Positions 53,976 through 62,288 of a DNA stretch of 64,000 bases are shown here, piece after piece. Numbering within the stretch: the stretch's first letter is position 1; each line of letters opens with the position of its first letter. Source of the stretch: Duganella sp. OV510 (lineage in GTDB: Bacteria > Pseudomonadota > Gammaproteobacteria > Burkholderiales > Burkholderiaceae_D); assembly GCF_900100205.1 (NCBI RefSeq), contig NZ_FNEQ01000009.1:248001-312000 (forward strand), read 5' to 3'. Both the position numbers and the translations under genes were made by a program. A model generated the notes under the pieces. The model saw only the letters and a list, made by a program, of their open reading frames with translations, did no database searches and was not told the origin of the DNA.

Positions 53976-54746
53976 TTAGACACCAACTTTTGAGGGGCGA
54001 CGCGTCTCATTCAGACGTCCTATGCGCATGTTGACGGGCCAGGTTACGAGGCGCTGGATGTTCTCGTCGCCCCACAGCGCTTCGAGATCGCCGGAAAATT
54101 TCACCAGGATGTCTTCACGCCCTGCTTCCCTGGCGCTGCGTACCGCCGACCAGGTTTGCAGATAGCCGAGAAACTCAGGCAGGCACCACGCCACACGGAT
54201 CTGCAACGGCGGCGCCTTGAATTCGTTAAACGGGAAATCGATGGTCGCGTAGCCGCTGTCGACCAGCTTGCGCTCCGGCGGCCAGTACGGCCCGATCTCG
54301 TCCCAGTAAAAGCGCTGGAAACGCTCATTGAGCACAGGCTCAAGTTCCAGCACGCCATAGCTGATCAGCGCCAGCACGCCGCCATCCACGCCGGTGCGGC
54401 GCACCTCGCGGTAAAAGGCGGGCAGGTCAAACCAGTGCGCCGCCTGCGCTGCCGTCATCAGGCTGACGCTATGATCCGCCAGCGGCAGCTGCTCCGCCGG
54501 CGCGCATTGATAGCTGACGCGCTCGCCGGGGCTGGCGTTATCGATCTGGTCGGCGCTCGGATCAAGCCCGACCACCTTGTCGAAATGCGCTCCCAGCAAT
54601 TGCGTCAGTTGACCGTTGCCACAGCCAACGTCAACCGCGAGATGCCTATCAGGCGCCACCGAAGCCAGGTATTCCGACAGTTGTGGCGGGTATTGAGGGC
54701 GAAAGCGGGCGTAGTCACTGCCACCTTGATCAAACCAGTTTTTCAT
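53976..54746 (-). CDS. Class I SAM-dependent methyltransferase
   Basis: A 256-residue cytoplasmic enzyme. SAM-binding motif I is LAVDVGCGNGQLTQLLG, followed by VVGLDPSADQID (motif post I) and APAEQLPLADHSVSLM. The family resembles methyltransferase type 11; the substrate is unknown. It is 29 nt downstream of the substrate-binding-protein gene and may be the last gene of the B12-riboswitch transcript. Confidence 0.85.
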   Translation of the reverse strand: MKNWFDQGGSDYARFRPQYPPQLSEYLASVAPDRHLAVDVGCGNGQLTQLLGAHFDKVVGLDPSADQIDNASPGERVSYQCAPAEQLPLADHSVSLMTAAQAAHWFDLPAFYREVRRTGVDGGVLALISYGVLELEPVLNERFQRFYWDEIGPYWPPERKLVDSGYATIDFPFNEFKAPPLQIRVAWCLPEFLGYLQTWSAVRSAREAGREDILVKFSGDLEALWGDENIQRLVTWPVNMRIGRLNETRRPSKVGV

Positions 54747-54775
54747 ATTGCGCTTTCATGCGGTCAGGGCGCGGA

Positions 54776-55348
54776 TCACTTCGGCATGGCCTTGGCAGCT
54801 TCCGACGGCGTCAGGTAGCGTTGAAGGATGGCTTGCATGGTGCCGTCGCTGCTCAGCGTTTTGGCCAGCGCGTTCCAGGCCGCCAGTTGTTCGGTTGTGA
54901 AGCGCTTGCGCGACAAGGCGAGGTTGCGGGTCGTCGGCGGCTCTTGCGGGAACCAGTCGATGATGGTCATCTGGTCGCGCAGGCCGCGGTCCTTCAACTC
55001 TTTCTCGTACTGCATGGGGATCGCAAACAGGGCGCTGAAACGGCCGCCCTGCAACATGCGGTAGGCGATCGCCGGCGTCGGCGCGATTTGCACCCGCCCC
55101 GCCGCTGTCATCTGGGTGGTCCATTTGTCGCGCGGGACGCCGTAGCTGACGCCGCGCACCATGCAGCCCGAGCGGCGTTGCAACTCCTTGACCAGGTCGA
55201 CATCGACGCCCTTGCCTTCGTAATAAAACAGCCCACTTTCATAGAAGGCCAGCCGGATCGGCTGTTGCGGACACAGGCCAGCAGCCCAGGCGGACGGACT
55301 CAGCAGGCCCAGACTTGCCAGCAGCAGCGCGTAAGGTGGTGTCGCCAT
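54776..55348 (-). CDS. Family 3 extracellular solute-binding protein, apparently internally deleted
   Basis: A 190-residue exported protein (signal peptide to SAWA-A). The N-terminal lobe starts as usual (IRLAFYESGLFYYEGKGVDVDLVKEL), reaches RRSGC near residue 62, and then passes directly to VRGVSYGVPRDKWTTQM, which belongs to the second lobe in relatives of about 240-260 residues. About 50-70 residues, including the first crossing between lobes, appear missing, though the frame is kept. If so, it cannot bind ligand normally. ATG 55348 is chosen for the signal peptide; it lies 23 nt after the PepSY gene. Confidence 0.65.
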   Translation of the reverse strand: MATPPYALLLASLGLLSPSAWAAGLCPQQPIRLAFYESGLFYYEGKGVDVDLVKELQRRSGCMVRGVSYGVPRDKWTTQMTAAGRVQIAPTPAIAYRMLQGGRFSALFAIPMQYEKELKDRGLRDQMTIIDWFPQEPPTTRNLALSRKRFTTEQLAAWNALAKTLSSDGTMQAILQRYLTPSEAAKAMPK

Positions 55349-55371
55349 ATGCCTTTCCGTGGTTCTGAAGG

Positions 55372-56784
55372 TTAGCGTTTCTTCAAACGTCGCCAGCCGA
55401 GTACCACGCCGGTCAGCGTGGACACCGCGCCAATGACGCACAGCCCAATCACCAGTATGTCCCATATTGGCCGGGAACGCACCATCGCGGCAAAATCCAG
55501 CTGATGCAGACCGTTGAACAGCCAGCGGTTCCATTTGCTGTTGCGGTCCGCGTAGCCGACGATCGCGCCTTGCGCCGGGTCGATGTAAAAGGTAGTTTCG
55601 TCGGCCAGCGCAAATTGCGCGCGCAGCACCGGCAGCACGGCGTGCTGGTGGTGGCTGTAGTAGTAGTCATCCTCGCTGGTCAGCGTCTCCAGCCGCAAGG
55701 GAACGCCGGGCCGCAATGCGGCGATAGCGTGCCGCAGGCGTTCAGCGGGCACCGCTTGCAGCAGTTGGCGGCGCGTGCGATCCAGCATGCTGAAATTCAG
55801 CTGGCCGTCGACGCGGCGCCATTCCAGTTCCAGAAGACCAGGATGGTCGCGGACGATGTCGTCCACCGGCGCCGACAAGTCAGCGCGGCTCAACGCACCG
55901 CCGCCGAAGGCCAGATGGTCGCTGGCGGTGACGCCCGGCGACGACAACCAGTCAAACGGTGTCACCGACAGCCAGCCGCTGAACAGCCAGGTCAGCATCA
56001 ACGCGCCGATGCCGAGGCCCATCCAGTGATGCCAAGCCTGCCAGCCGCGATATGGCGAATGGCGTCCGCCCGCATACGGCTGGCGCAGGCGCAGGCGCTG
56101 GATGCCCAGCACCATGCCCAGCATCACCAGCAGCAGCGCCGCGCCGGAAGTCCACATCACCACCTGCCGCCATGGCTGGCCATGTTCGCGCAGCGGTGTG
56201 AAGTAGATCCAGTGGATCACCGAACCGGCCCAGTTCCAGGCGCGTTCGCTGCGCGTGGTATCGCGTACCAGTTCGCCGGTGCGGCTGGACACGTACAACA
56301 CGCTGCCCGCCGCGTCGTCGGCGCTGACACGGTACAGCGGCTTGTACTCGCGCACGCTGCCGAAGGTCCACTGGTCGATGTCGATCAACTCTGCCGACAA
56401 TACCTTCGCCTCGGGCGCGGCGTTGCGTGCGCCCTGCTCCGCCAACTTTGCCGTCATCTGCAAGGGCTGGCCAATGTCGGCCCATACCGACCACCAGCGG
56501 CCATCGGCCTTGAAATGATAGGCGGGCCGCCCCGTCACTTGCGTCAACCGCACCGCCGATGGCACGCCGGGCCGGTCGGCCGCCTGCCAGGCGTTCCAGG
56601 CGTTGATCTGCAACTGCCCGGCGTCCAGCGGTGCCAGCCACGCCATGCGTTCCTGCTCGGTCAGTGCCGGATACGGCACGTACATCATGACGATGCCCGA
56701 GCCGAACCACAGCAGCACCAGCAAGCCAAGCACAATGCCCAGCCAGCGGTGCCACAGGTGCGCCTGGCGCTTCCAGGAACGCAT
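55372..56784 (-). CDS. PepSY-associated membrane protein (putative ferric/cobalt-chelate reductase partner)
   Basis: A 470-residue inner-membrane protein of the PepSY-associated TM helix family. Four main helices are seen: near residues 15-40, 180-215, 225-250 and 440-465, with periplasmic PepSY-like loops. His residues in HLWHRWLG, SVIHWIYF, HHWMG and NGLHQLD could bind haem, as in related reductases. It follows the TonB receptor by two bases, a pairing typical for siderophore-type uptake. The frame is open upstream but ATG 56784 starts at the first helix. Confidence 0.82.
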   Translation of the reverse strand: MRSWKRQAHLWHRWLGIVLGLLVLLWFGSGIVMMYVPYPALTEQERMAWLAPLDAGQLQINAWNAWQAADRPGVPSAVRLTQVTGRPAYHFKADGRWWSVWADIGQPLQMTAKLAEQGARNAAPEAKVLSAELIDIDQWTFGSVREYKPLYRVSADDAAGSVLYVSSRTGELVRDTTRSERAWNWAGSVIHWIYFTPLREHGQPWRQVVMWTSGAALLLVMLGMVLGIQRLRLRQPYAGGRHSPYRGWQAWHHWMGLGIGALMLTWLFSGWLSVTPFDWLSSPGVTASDHLAFGGGALSRADLSAPVDDIVRDHPGLLELEWRRVDGQLNFSMLDRTRRQLLQAVPAERLRHAIAALRPGVPLRLETLTSEDDYYYSHHQHAVLPVLRAQFALADETTFYIDPAQGAIVGYADRNSKWNRWLFNGLHQLDFAAMVRSRPIWDILVIGLCVIGAVSTLTGVVLGWRRLKKR

Positions 56785-56786
56785 GA

Positions 56787-58880
56787 TCAGTAGCGCCACT
56801 GGACGGTCAGCTCGGCGTGACGGCGATCGCCCAGCAGATACTGGCTGTCGCTGTATGAAGTGACGGCATACAGCTTGTTGCCCAGGTTGCGCAGGTTCAG
56901 CTGCACCAGCACATTGCGGCTGTAATTCCAGCCGAGCGAGGCATCGAAAGTGGTGTAGGCCGGCAGTGCCTGGCTGTTGGCGTTGTCGATATAGCGTTCG
57001 CCGACATAGCGCGCGCCGAGCGCACCACGCCAGCCATCGGCGCGGTAGTTGAGCCACAGATTGGACGACATCTTCGGCACGTCGGTCGGACGGTTGCCGG
57101 CACGCGAGACATTGCCGCCTTCAATCAGCTGGTCGAACTGGGCGTCGGTCCAGGCGGCGTTGACGTCCACGCGCCAGGCAGCATTCAGCGCCACGCTGGC
57201 CGTCACTTCGGCGCCGCGCGACGACTGCGAACCGCCCTGGATCGACAGCGCGGCGTTGGCCGGGTCGCGCGTGATGATGTCGTCCTTGCTGATGCGGTAC
57301 AGCGCTGCCGTCCATTCGGCCTTGCCGCCGGCCAGCGATTGCTTGATGCCCGCTTCCACCTGGCGCGACGACGTCAGCTTGTAGCGGCTGTTGGCCAGGT
57401 TCAGCGACAGCAGGCTGGTAACCGGGTCGCTGCCGCTGCTGACCTGCGTGTACAACGAGGTGGCCTGGTCCAGCTTCCACGTCAGGCCCAGGCGCGCGGC
57501 GTTCGATTGCAGTTTCGAGGTGAAGCCGGCCGCGCCCAGCAGGCTGACGCGCTCCACTGAATAGCGGTCGTGCCGCAGGCCGGCCAGCAACAGCAGCTCG
57601 GGCGTCAGGCTGTAGGCATCTTCGATGTAGAAGGCGCTGGTGGTGGTGTCGGTGGCGAAGTTCGGCTTGAGCGGGTCCGGGCTGTCGAACACGCCGGGAT
57701 TGAAGCCGGTGGGCGCCACCACCGATGCGCCACCGTATGGCGAGTTATTGGTGTGCTTGAAGTTGATGGTCGATGCTTCCCAGCCAGCCACCACGCGGTT
57801 GGCACCCACTATCCAGCGCGCCTCCAGGCGGTTGCCGGTCTGCTCCTGGTCGTGATGGATGGCGATGTAGTCGCTGCGCTCGACCACGCTGGCGGTGGCG
57901 TCGTAGTGGTAATACTCGACGTTGCGCCAGTTGCGGCGCGCCTTCATGTAGGCCAGCTCATTGCTGATGGTCAGCGCCGGCGAATAGCGCCAGGTCAGGC
58001 GCGCCACCGCCTTGTCATCGACGAAATAAATGTCGGCGTCGCTGACGTTGTAGTTCTGGTCGCGCAGAGCGTGCGACAGGCGGCCGTTGACCAGCGGCGT
58101 GCCGAAGTAGCGTTGCGGTTTTTGTTCCAGATGGTCCAGCGACAGGTCGAGATCGAGGTTCGGCGTCAGCGCGTAATTCACACTGGTCAGCAGCTTGCCG
58201 TGACGCGCATCGCCACGGTCGATGAAGCCGTCGCTATGGTCGGCATAGGCATCCACGCGGAACGCGCCCTTCTCGCCCAGTGCGCCGGTCGCGCCAACGC
58301 CTGCACGCAAGGCCTGGCCATCGCCGACACCTGCCATCGCCTCGAAGGAACTGGTGCGCGAGGGCGCCTTGCGCACGGCATTGATGGTGGCGCCGGTGGT
58401 GCCGCTGCCGTAGACGATCGAACCCGGACCGCGCAGCACTTCGATGTATTCATAACCCCATGGGTCGGCCGGATAGGTGGCCGTGCCCGAACCTACCTGC
58501 GGACGCTGGCCGTTCTCCAGCAAGGCGATCGAGCCGCTGCCGGTGAAGCCGCGCGCCGAATACGCCACGCCATTGCCCGGCGAGCTGATGTCGGTCAGGC
58601 CGGTGGTGCGGGTGATCGCTTCCTTGACCAGCAGGTCGCCACGCGCCGCCATGGTCTCGGCGCTGAGCGCTTCGACGCTGGCCGGCAGTTCCTGCGCCGT
58701 CAGGTTCAGACGGCTGGCGGTGGCGTTCTGGCGTGCCAGTCCCAGCCCTTCATTGGCGCTTGCGCCCTGTACGGTGACGGTAGGCAGGACATCTGCTTCA
58801 GCATCGGCGGCGAAAGCGCCGCCGCTGCACAGCAGGGCGATGAGGGTGGCGAGAGGACGCGAGGAAGGGCAACGGATCAT
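56787..58880 (-). CDS. TonB-dependent siderophore-type receptor under B12 riboswitch control
   Basis: A 697-residue outer-membrane receptor. Signal peptide (MIRCPSSRPLATLI to GGAFA-A), TonB box VLPTVTVQGASANEG, plug with YIEVLRGPGSIVYGSGTTGATINAV, and a barrel ending LLGDRRHAELTVQWRY. Sequence is of the FhuE/FecA siderophore class, not classic BtuB. The start is ATG 58880; the long open frame upstream runs through the riboswitch and is not coding. Riboswitch control suggests uptake of cobalamin, a corrinoid or a cobalt chelate. Confidence 0.87.
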   Translation of the reverse strand: MIRCPSSRPLATLIALLCSGGAFAADAEADVLPTVTVQGASANEGLGLARQNATASRLNLTAQELPASVEALSAETMAARGDLLVKEAITRTTGLTDISSPGNGVAYSARGFTGSGSIALLENGQRPQVGSGTATYPADPWGYEYIEVLRGPGSIVYGSGTTGATINAVRKAPSRTSSFEAMAGVGDGQALRAGVGATGALGEKGAFRVDAYADHSDGFIDRGDARHGKLLTSVNYALTPNLDLDLSLDHLEQKPQRYFGTPLVNGRLSHALRDQNYNVSDADIYFVDDKAVARLTWRYSPALTISNELAYMKARRNWRNVEYYHYDATASVVERSDYIAIHHDQEQTGNRLEARWIVGANRVVAGWEASTINFKHTNNSPYGGASVVAPTGFNPGVFDSPDPLKPNFATDTTTSAFYIEDAYSLTPELLLLAGLRHDRYSVERVSLLGAAGFTSKLQSNAARLGLTWKLDQATSLYTQVSSGSDPVTSLLSLNLANSRYKLTSSRQVEAGIKQSLAGGKAEWTAALYRISKDDIITRDPANAALSIQGGSQSSRGAEVTASVALNAAWRVDVNAAWTDAQFDQLIEGGNVSRAGNRPTDVPKMSSNLWLNYRADGWRGALGARYVGERYIDNANSQALPAYTTFDASLGWNYSRNVLVQLNLRNLGNKLYAVTSYSDSQYLLGDRRHAELTVQWRY

Positions 58881-59027
58881 GATTTTTCTCTGTGCTGAAT
58901 AGTTGGAATAATTCGGCGCGCAGACGAACGGACACGCACACGGCAAAGCGTGCGACAGTTGTGACAGGTCGGAAGCAGCAACGAACAAATAACAGGCAAA
59001 AGCCACACCCCGGGCTTTGCGCATTAA

Positions 59028-59222
59028 TCGTGACTGGCCGGTCTTCTGGCTTGCCCTCATCCTTCGCTGCCCTTGCCTTCCCGTGCGGATGCACAGTGGC
59101 GTTCGGTCAGCGTCGTCAGGCTTACAGCAGCGGGGGCTGCGCCGGACTGGCGCGCAATGAAAATCGCGCGCGTCACCGGCTTCCCGTTTCACCCTGCGGC
59201 TGAAAAGACGCAGGGCACCATT
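59028..59222 (-). promoter_or_regulatory. Cobalamin (B12) riboswitch
   Basis: On the minus strand the aptamer runs from about 59222 to 59028. It contains AAACGGGAA (59189-59181) followed by GCCGGTG, the B12 box AGCCCCCGCTGCTGTAAGCC (ending near 59119), CACTG, GGGAAGGC, and the closing AGCCAGAAGACCGGCC (about 59051-59036). About 150 nt separate it from the TonB receptor start and would hold the expression platform. B12 binding should turn the operon off. Confidence 0.93.
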
Positions 59223-59334
59223 CACGTATGAGAGCGGATTCTACCTCAATGCCCCTAAGACTGTCATGGAGAACACACGGGCGAGCCGGTTAGCCTATAT
59301 AATTAACGCAACTGACTTGCATTTAGGATTGTAT

Positions 59335-60126
59335 ATGACCGAATCGCTTCCGACAATTGAATTGGCGTTGCTGCTGGGTTTGCGGCATGGCCTGGCGCCC
59401 GATCACCTGGCCGCCATCGATGGCTTGACGATGCGTGCACGCCCGGCCAGCGCGCCGTGGATGGGCGCGTTGTTTGCCATTGGCCACGCCGTCATCGTGC
59501 TGCTGGTGGTGGCGCTGGCCGAACTGCTGTCGGCCTGGCTGCGACCGGACTCCAGCCTGATCGCGGCGCTGACACTGCTTGAATGGCTGCCCGGCGTACT
59601 GCTGCTGGCGCTGGCCGCGCTGAACGCCCGCAGCCTGCTACGGCCGGCCCTGGGGCACATCAAGCCGTCATTCGGTGCGCGCATGCTGGCGCCGCTGACG
59701 GATGTGCGGCCACGGACCGCGCTGGGCATCGGCATGCTGTTCGCTCTGGGTGTGGAAAGCCTGTTGCAGGCAATGGCATGGGGATATGCCGCCGCGACGC
59801 TGGGCGCCGGCAACTGGCATGCGTTGCAGGTAGCGGGGGCGTTCGTACTCGGCATGGCGATCACCGATGCGCTGGACGGCTACGCCACCGCGCGCATCGC
59901 GGCTGGCGCCGGCCAGCAGGCGATACAGCAATTCCGCCGGCGTATCGGCTGGCCTATCGTGGCGCTGTGTACCGTCAGCGGCTTGCAGCTGTTGATGTCC
60001 AAGCTGTGCGCCAGTTGCACGCTGGCCGGCAACGGCCTGCAACTGCTGGGCATGGCGATGGTCGCGACCACAATGGCCTTGTATGCGTGGACGTGGATGC
60101 AGCAGCCTCGCCACGTCAAGGCTTGA
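59335..60126 (+). CDS. NiCoT-type nickel/cobalt transporter (HoxN/NixA-like)
   Basis: A 263-residue inner-membrane permease with seven to eight hydrophobic segments. The metal-binding motif HX4DH is seen as RHGLAPDHLAAID in the first helix; FALGVESLLQAMAWGY and LGMAITDALDGY match later family motifs. Cobalt is the more likely metal because the gene is divergent from a B12-riboswitch operon. ATG 59335 is the first Met that leads into the first helix; a TATAAT box is at 59298-59303. It converges with the LysR gene with an 11-nt overlap. Confidence 0.82.
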   Translation: MTESLPTIELALLLGLRHGLAPDHLAAIDGLTMRARPASAPWMGALFAIGHAVIVLLVVALAELLSAWLRPDSSLIAALTLLEWLPGVLLLALAALNARSLLRPALGHIKPSFGARMLAPLTDVRPRTALGIGMLFALGVESLLQAMAWGYAAATLGAGNWHALQVAGAFVLGMAITDALDGYATARIAAGAGQQAIQQFRRRIGWPIVALCTVSGLQLLMSKLCASCTLAGNGLQLLGMAMVATTMALYAWTWMQQPRHVKA

Positions 60127-61009
60127 ATTCCTTGACCACGTAATCGATAAAGGCGCGCATCTTGGCCGGCAGGTTGCGCCGGCTCAGGTAGTACAGATAG
60201 AGATCGGCCGAAGGCAGCGTGTAGCCGGGCATGACTTCGCGCAGGCGGCCGCTTTCCAGGTACTTGGCGACATCCCATTCGGAGCGCTGGACGATGCCGT
60301 GCCCTTCCAGCGCCCAGTTGAGGACGATGTCGCCATCGTTGCTGGAAACCGCGCCGCGCACTTTCACCAGCTCCACCGTGCGACCCTTGTGCAGCCGCCA
60401 GGTGCCGTAGACATCATCGTTCTGGCGGTGCAGGATGCAGCGGTGGCGATGCAGTTCCTGCGGTGTCTGCGGCTCGCCCGCTTCTTTCAGGTAGGCCGGC
60501 GAGGCGCACAGGAAGCGGCGGTTCTTCATCAGGCGGCGCGCGGTCAGGCGCGTGTCGGGCAGCTCGCCGAAACGGATGGCGAGGTCGTAGGCTTCTTCCA
60601 CCAGGCTGATCGGACGATCGGTCAGGTGCAGCTCGACCTCCACCTCAGGATACTGGTGGGCGAAACGCGAGACGATGGGCGCAATGCGCGTGCGGCCGAA
60701 GCCTGGCGTGGCATTCACCCGCAGCAGCCCTTTCGGCGCGGCGCGACCACTCGATACCGATTCCTCCATATCGCGGATGCGATGAAGGATTTCGCTCGCT
60801 TGCGCCAGGTACAGCTCCCCCTCATTGGTCAGGCTGATGCGGCGCGTGGTGCGGTTCACCAGGCGCACGCCAAGCCGCTGCTCCAGCAGGCTGAGGCGCT
60901 TGGTGACGGCCGGCGGCGTCACGCCCAGTTCGCGCGCGGTGGCGCTCATGCTGCCCAGCTTGGCCAGCAGGACGAAAAAATGCAGGTCCGGCGCCACTTC
61001 GGTTTTCAT
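60116..61009 (-). CDS. LysR-family regulator of D-tartrate dehydratase (predicted)
   Basis: A 297-residue LysR protein: helix-turn-helix LGSMSATARELGVTPPAVTKRLSLLE, then an effector domain. It is divergent from the D-tartrate dehydratase gene. It resembles the LysR protein of the other tartrate locus (23739-24653) along its length, for example LVNRTTRR-SLT and the shared YLPSADIYxVY-like end, so the two probably are paralogues answering related acids. Confidence 0.85.
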   Translation of the reverse strand: MKTEVAPDLHFFVLLAKLGSMSATARELGVTPPAVTKRLSLLEQRLGVRLVNRTTRRISLTNEGELYLAQASEILHRIRDMEESVSSGRAAPKGLLRVNATPGFGRTRIAPIVSRFAHQYPEVEVELHLTDRPISLVEEAYDLAIRFGELPDTRLTARRLMKNRRFLCASPAYLKEAGEPQTPQELHRHRCILHRQNDDVYGTWRLHKGRTVELVKVRGAVSSNDGDIVLNWALEGHGIVQRSEWDVAKYLESGRLREVMPGYTLPSADLYLYYLSRRNLPAKMRAFIDYVVKEFKP

Positions 61010-61035
61010 TTAAAGTGAAGAATGGTTTAAATTAC

Positions 61036-61053
61036 GGTGAATTATAAATCACC
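61036..61053. promoter_or_regulatory. Palindrome between the LysR and D-tartrate dehydratase genes
   Basis: GGTGAATTATAAATCACC is an 18-bp inverted repeat with only one mismatched pair (16 of 18 symmetric). It has the T-N11-A character of LysR sites and lies midway in the divergent promoter gap. Confidence 0.55.
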
Positions 61054-61096
61054 AATTCAAGAGTAAGCTGTGTCCATGTTTAATCAGGAGCACAGC

Positions 61097-62263
61097 ATGA
61101 GAATCGTAGAAATCCGCGAGAAGACCGTCGCGATCAGTTCCCCTATCCGCAACGCCTATATCGACTTCAGCAAGATGACGCTGAGCCTGGTGGCGGTGGT
61201 CACCGACGTCATCCGCGATGGCAAGCCGGTGATCGGCTACGGCTTCAATTCCAACGGCCGCTACGGCCAGGGCACGCTGATGCGCGAGCGCTTCATTCCG
61301 CGCATCCTGGAAGCAGACCCGGCCAGTCTGGTCGACGACAGCGGCAACAATCTCGATCCGCACAAGATCTGGAACTGCATGTTCACCAACGAAAAACCGG
61401 GCGGCCACGGCGAACGCTCGGTGGCCATCGGCACAATCGACATGGCGGTGTGGGATGCGGTGGCAAAGATCGAGGGCAAGCCGCTGTTCCAGCTGCTGGC
61501 AGACCGCTACGGCAATGGCAAGGCGGACCGCAATATCTTCGTCTACGCGGCCGGCGGCTATTACTATCCGGGCCAGGATCACGAAAAGCTGAAGGATGAA
61601 ATGCGCAGCTATATCGATCGCGGCTATACGGTGGTGAAGAAGAAAATCGGCGGCGCCTCGCTGGACGAGGATTTGCGCCGCATTGATTCGATCCTGAGCG
61701 TGCTGCAAGATGGCCAGAAACTGGCGGTGGACGCCAACGGCCGCTTCGATCTGGATACCGCGATCAAGTACGCCAAGGCGCTATCGCAATACGACCTGTT
61801 CTGGTACGAGGAGCCGGGTGATCCGCTCGACTTCGAGCTGCAAGCCACGCTGCGCAACTACTACGCCAATCCGATGGCCACCGGCGAGGATCTGTTCTCG
61901 ATGCAGGATGCGCGCAACCTGATACGCTACGGCGGCATGCGCGCCGACCGCGACTGGCTGCAGTTCGATTGCGCGCTGAGCTACGGCCTGGTGGAATATC
62001 TGCGCACGCTCGACATGCTGCGCGAGCACGGCTGGTCGGCCAAGCGCTGCATTCCGCATGGCGGCCACCAGATGTCGCTGAATATCGCTGCGGGCCTGGG
62101 CCTGGGCGGTAATGAATCCTACCCGGACCTGTTCCAGCCGTATGGCGGCTTCCCGGATGGCGTCAAGGTCGACAATGGCCACATCCTGCTGCCTGAATTG
62201 CCAGGCATCGGCTTCGAGGGCAAGGCCGACCTGTACCGCGAAATGGTCAAGCTGGCAGCCTGA
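61097..62263 (+). CDS. tarD: D(-)-tartrate dehydratase (enolase superfamily)
   Basis: A 388-residue member of the mandelate racemase branch. NAYIDFSKMT at the N-terminus, GYGFNSNGRYGQG, EKPGGHGERSVAIGTIDMAVWD, VVKKKIGG (catalytic Lys), VDANGRFDLD and WYEEPGDP (metal ligands), and RCIPHGGHQMSLNIAAGLGLGGNESYPDLF (catalytic His) match the characterised Bradyrhizobium D-tartrate dehydratase almost block by block, as I recall it. It converts D-tartrate to oxaloacetate. CAGGAG precedes ATG 61097. Confidence 0.92.
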   Translation: MRIVEIREKTVAISSPIRNAYIDFSKMTLSLVAVVTDVIRDGKPVIGYGFNSNGRYGQGTLMRERFIPRILEADPASLVDDSGNNLDPHKIWNCMFTNEKPGGHGERSVAIGTIDMAVWDAVAKIEGKPLFQLLADRYGNGKADRNIFVYAAGGYYYPGQDHEKLKDEMRSYIDRGYTVVKKKIGGASLDEDLRRIDSILSVLQDGQKLAVDANGRFDLDTAIKYAKALSQYDLFWYEEPGDPLDFELQATLRNYYANPMATGEDLFSMQDARNLIRYGGMRADRDWLQFDCALSYGLVEYLRTLDMLREHGWSAKRCIPHGGHQMSLNIAAGLGLGGNESYPDLFQPYGGFPDGVKVDNGHILLPELPGIGFEGKADLYREMVKLAA

Positions 62264-62288
62264 CGCGCGGCACAGGTCGTGACGACGA

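Noticed and set aside
58881..59225. N-terminal extension of the TonB receptor through the riboswitch
   Set aside because: The frame happens to be open, but the sequence is a B12 riboswitch and the signal peptide begins at 58880.
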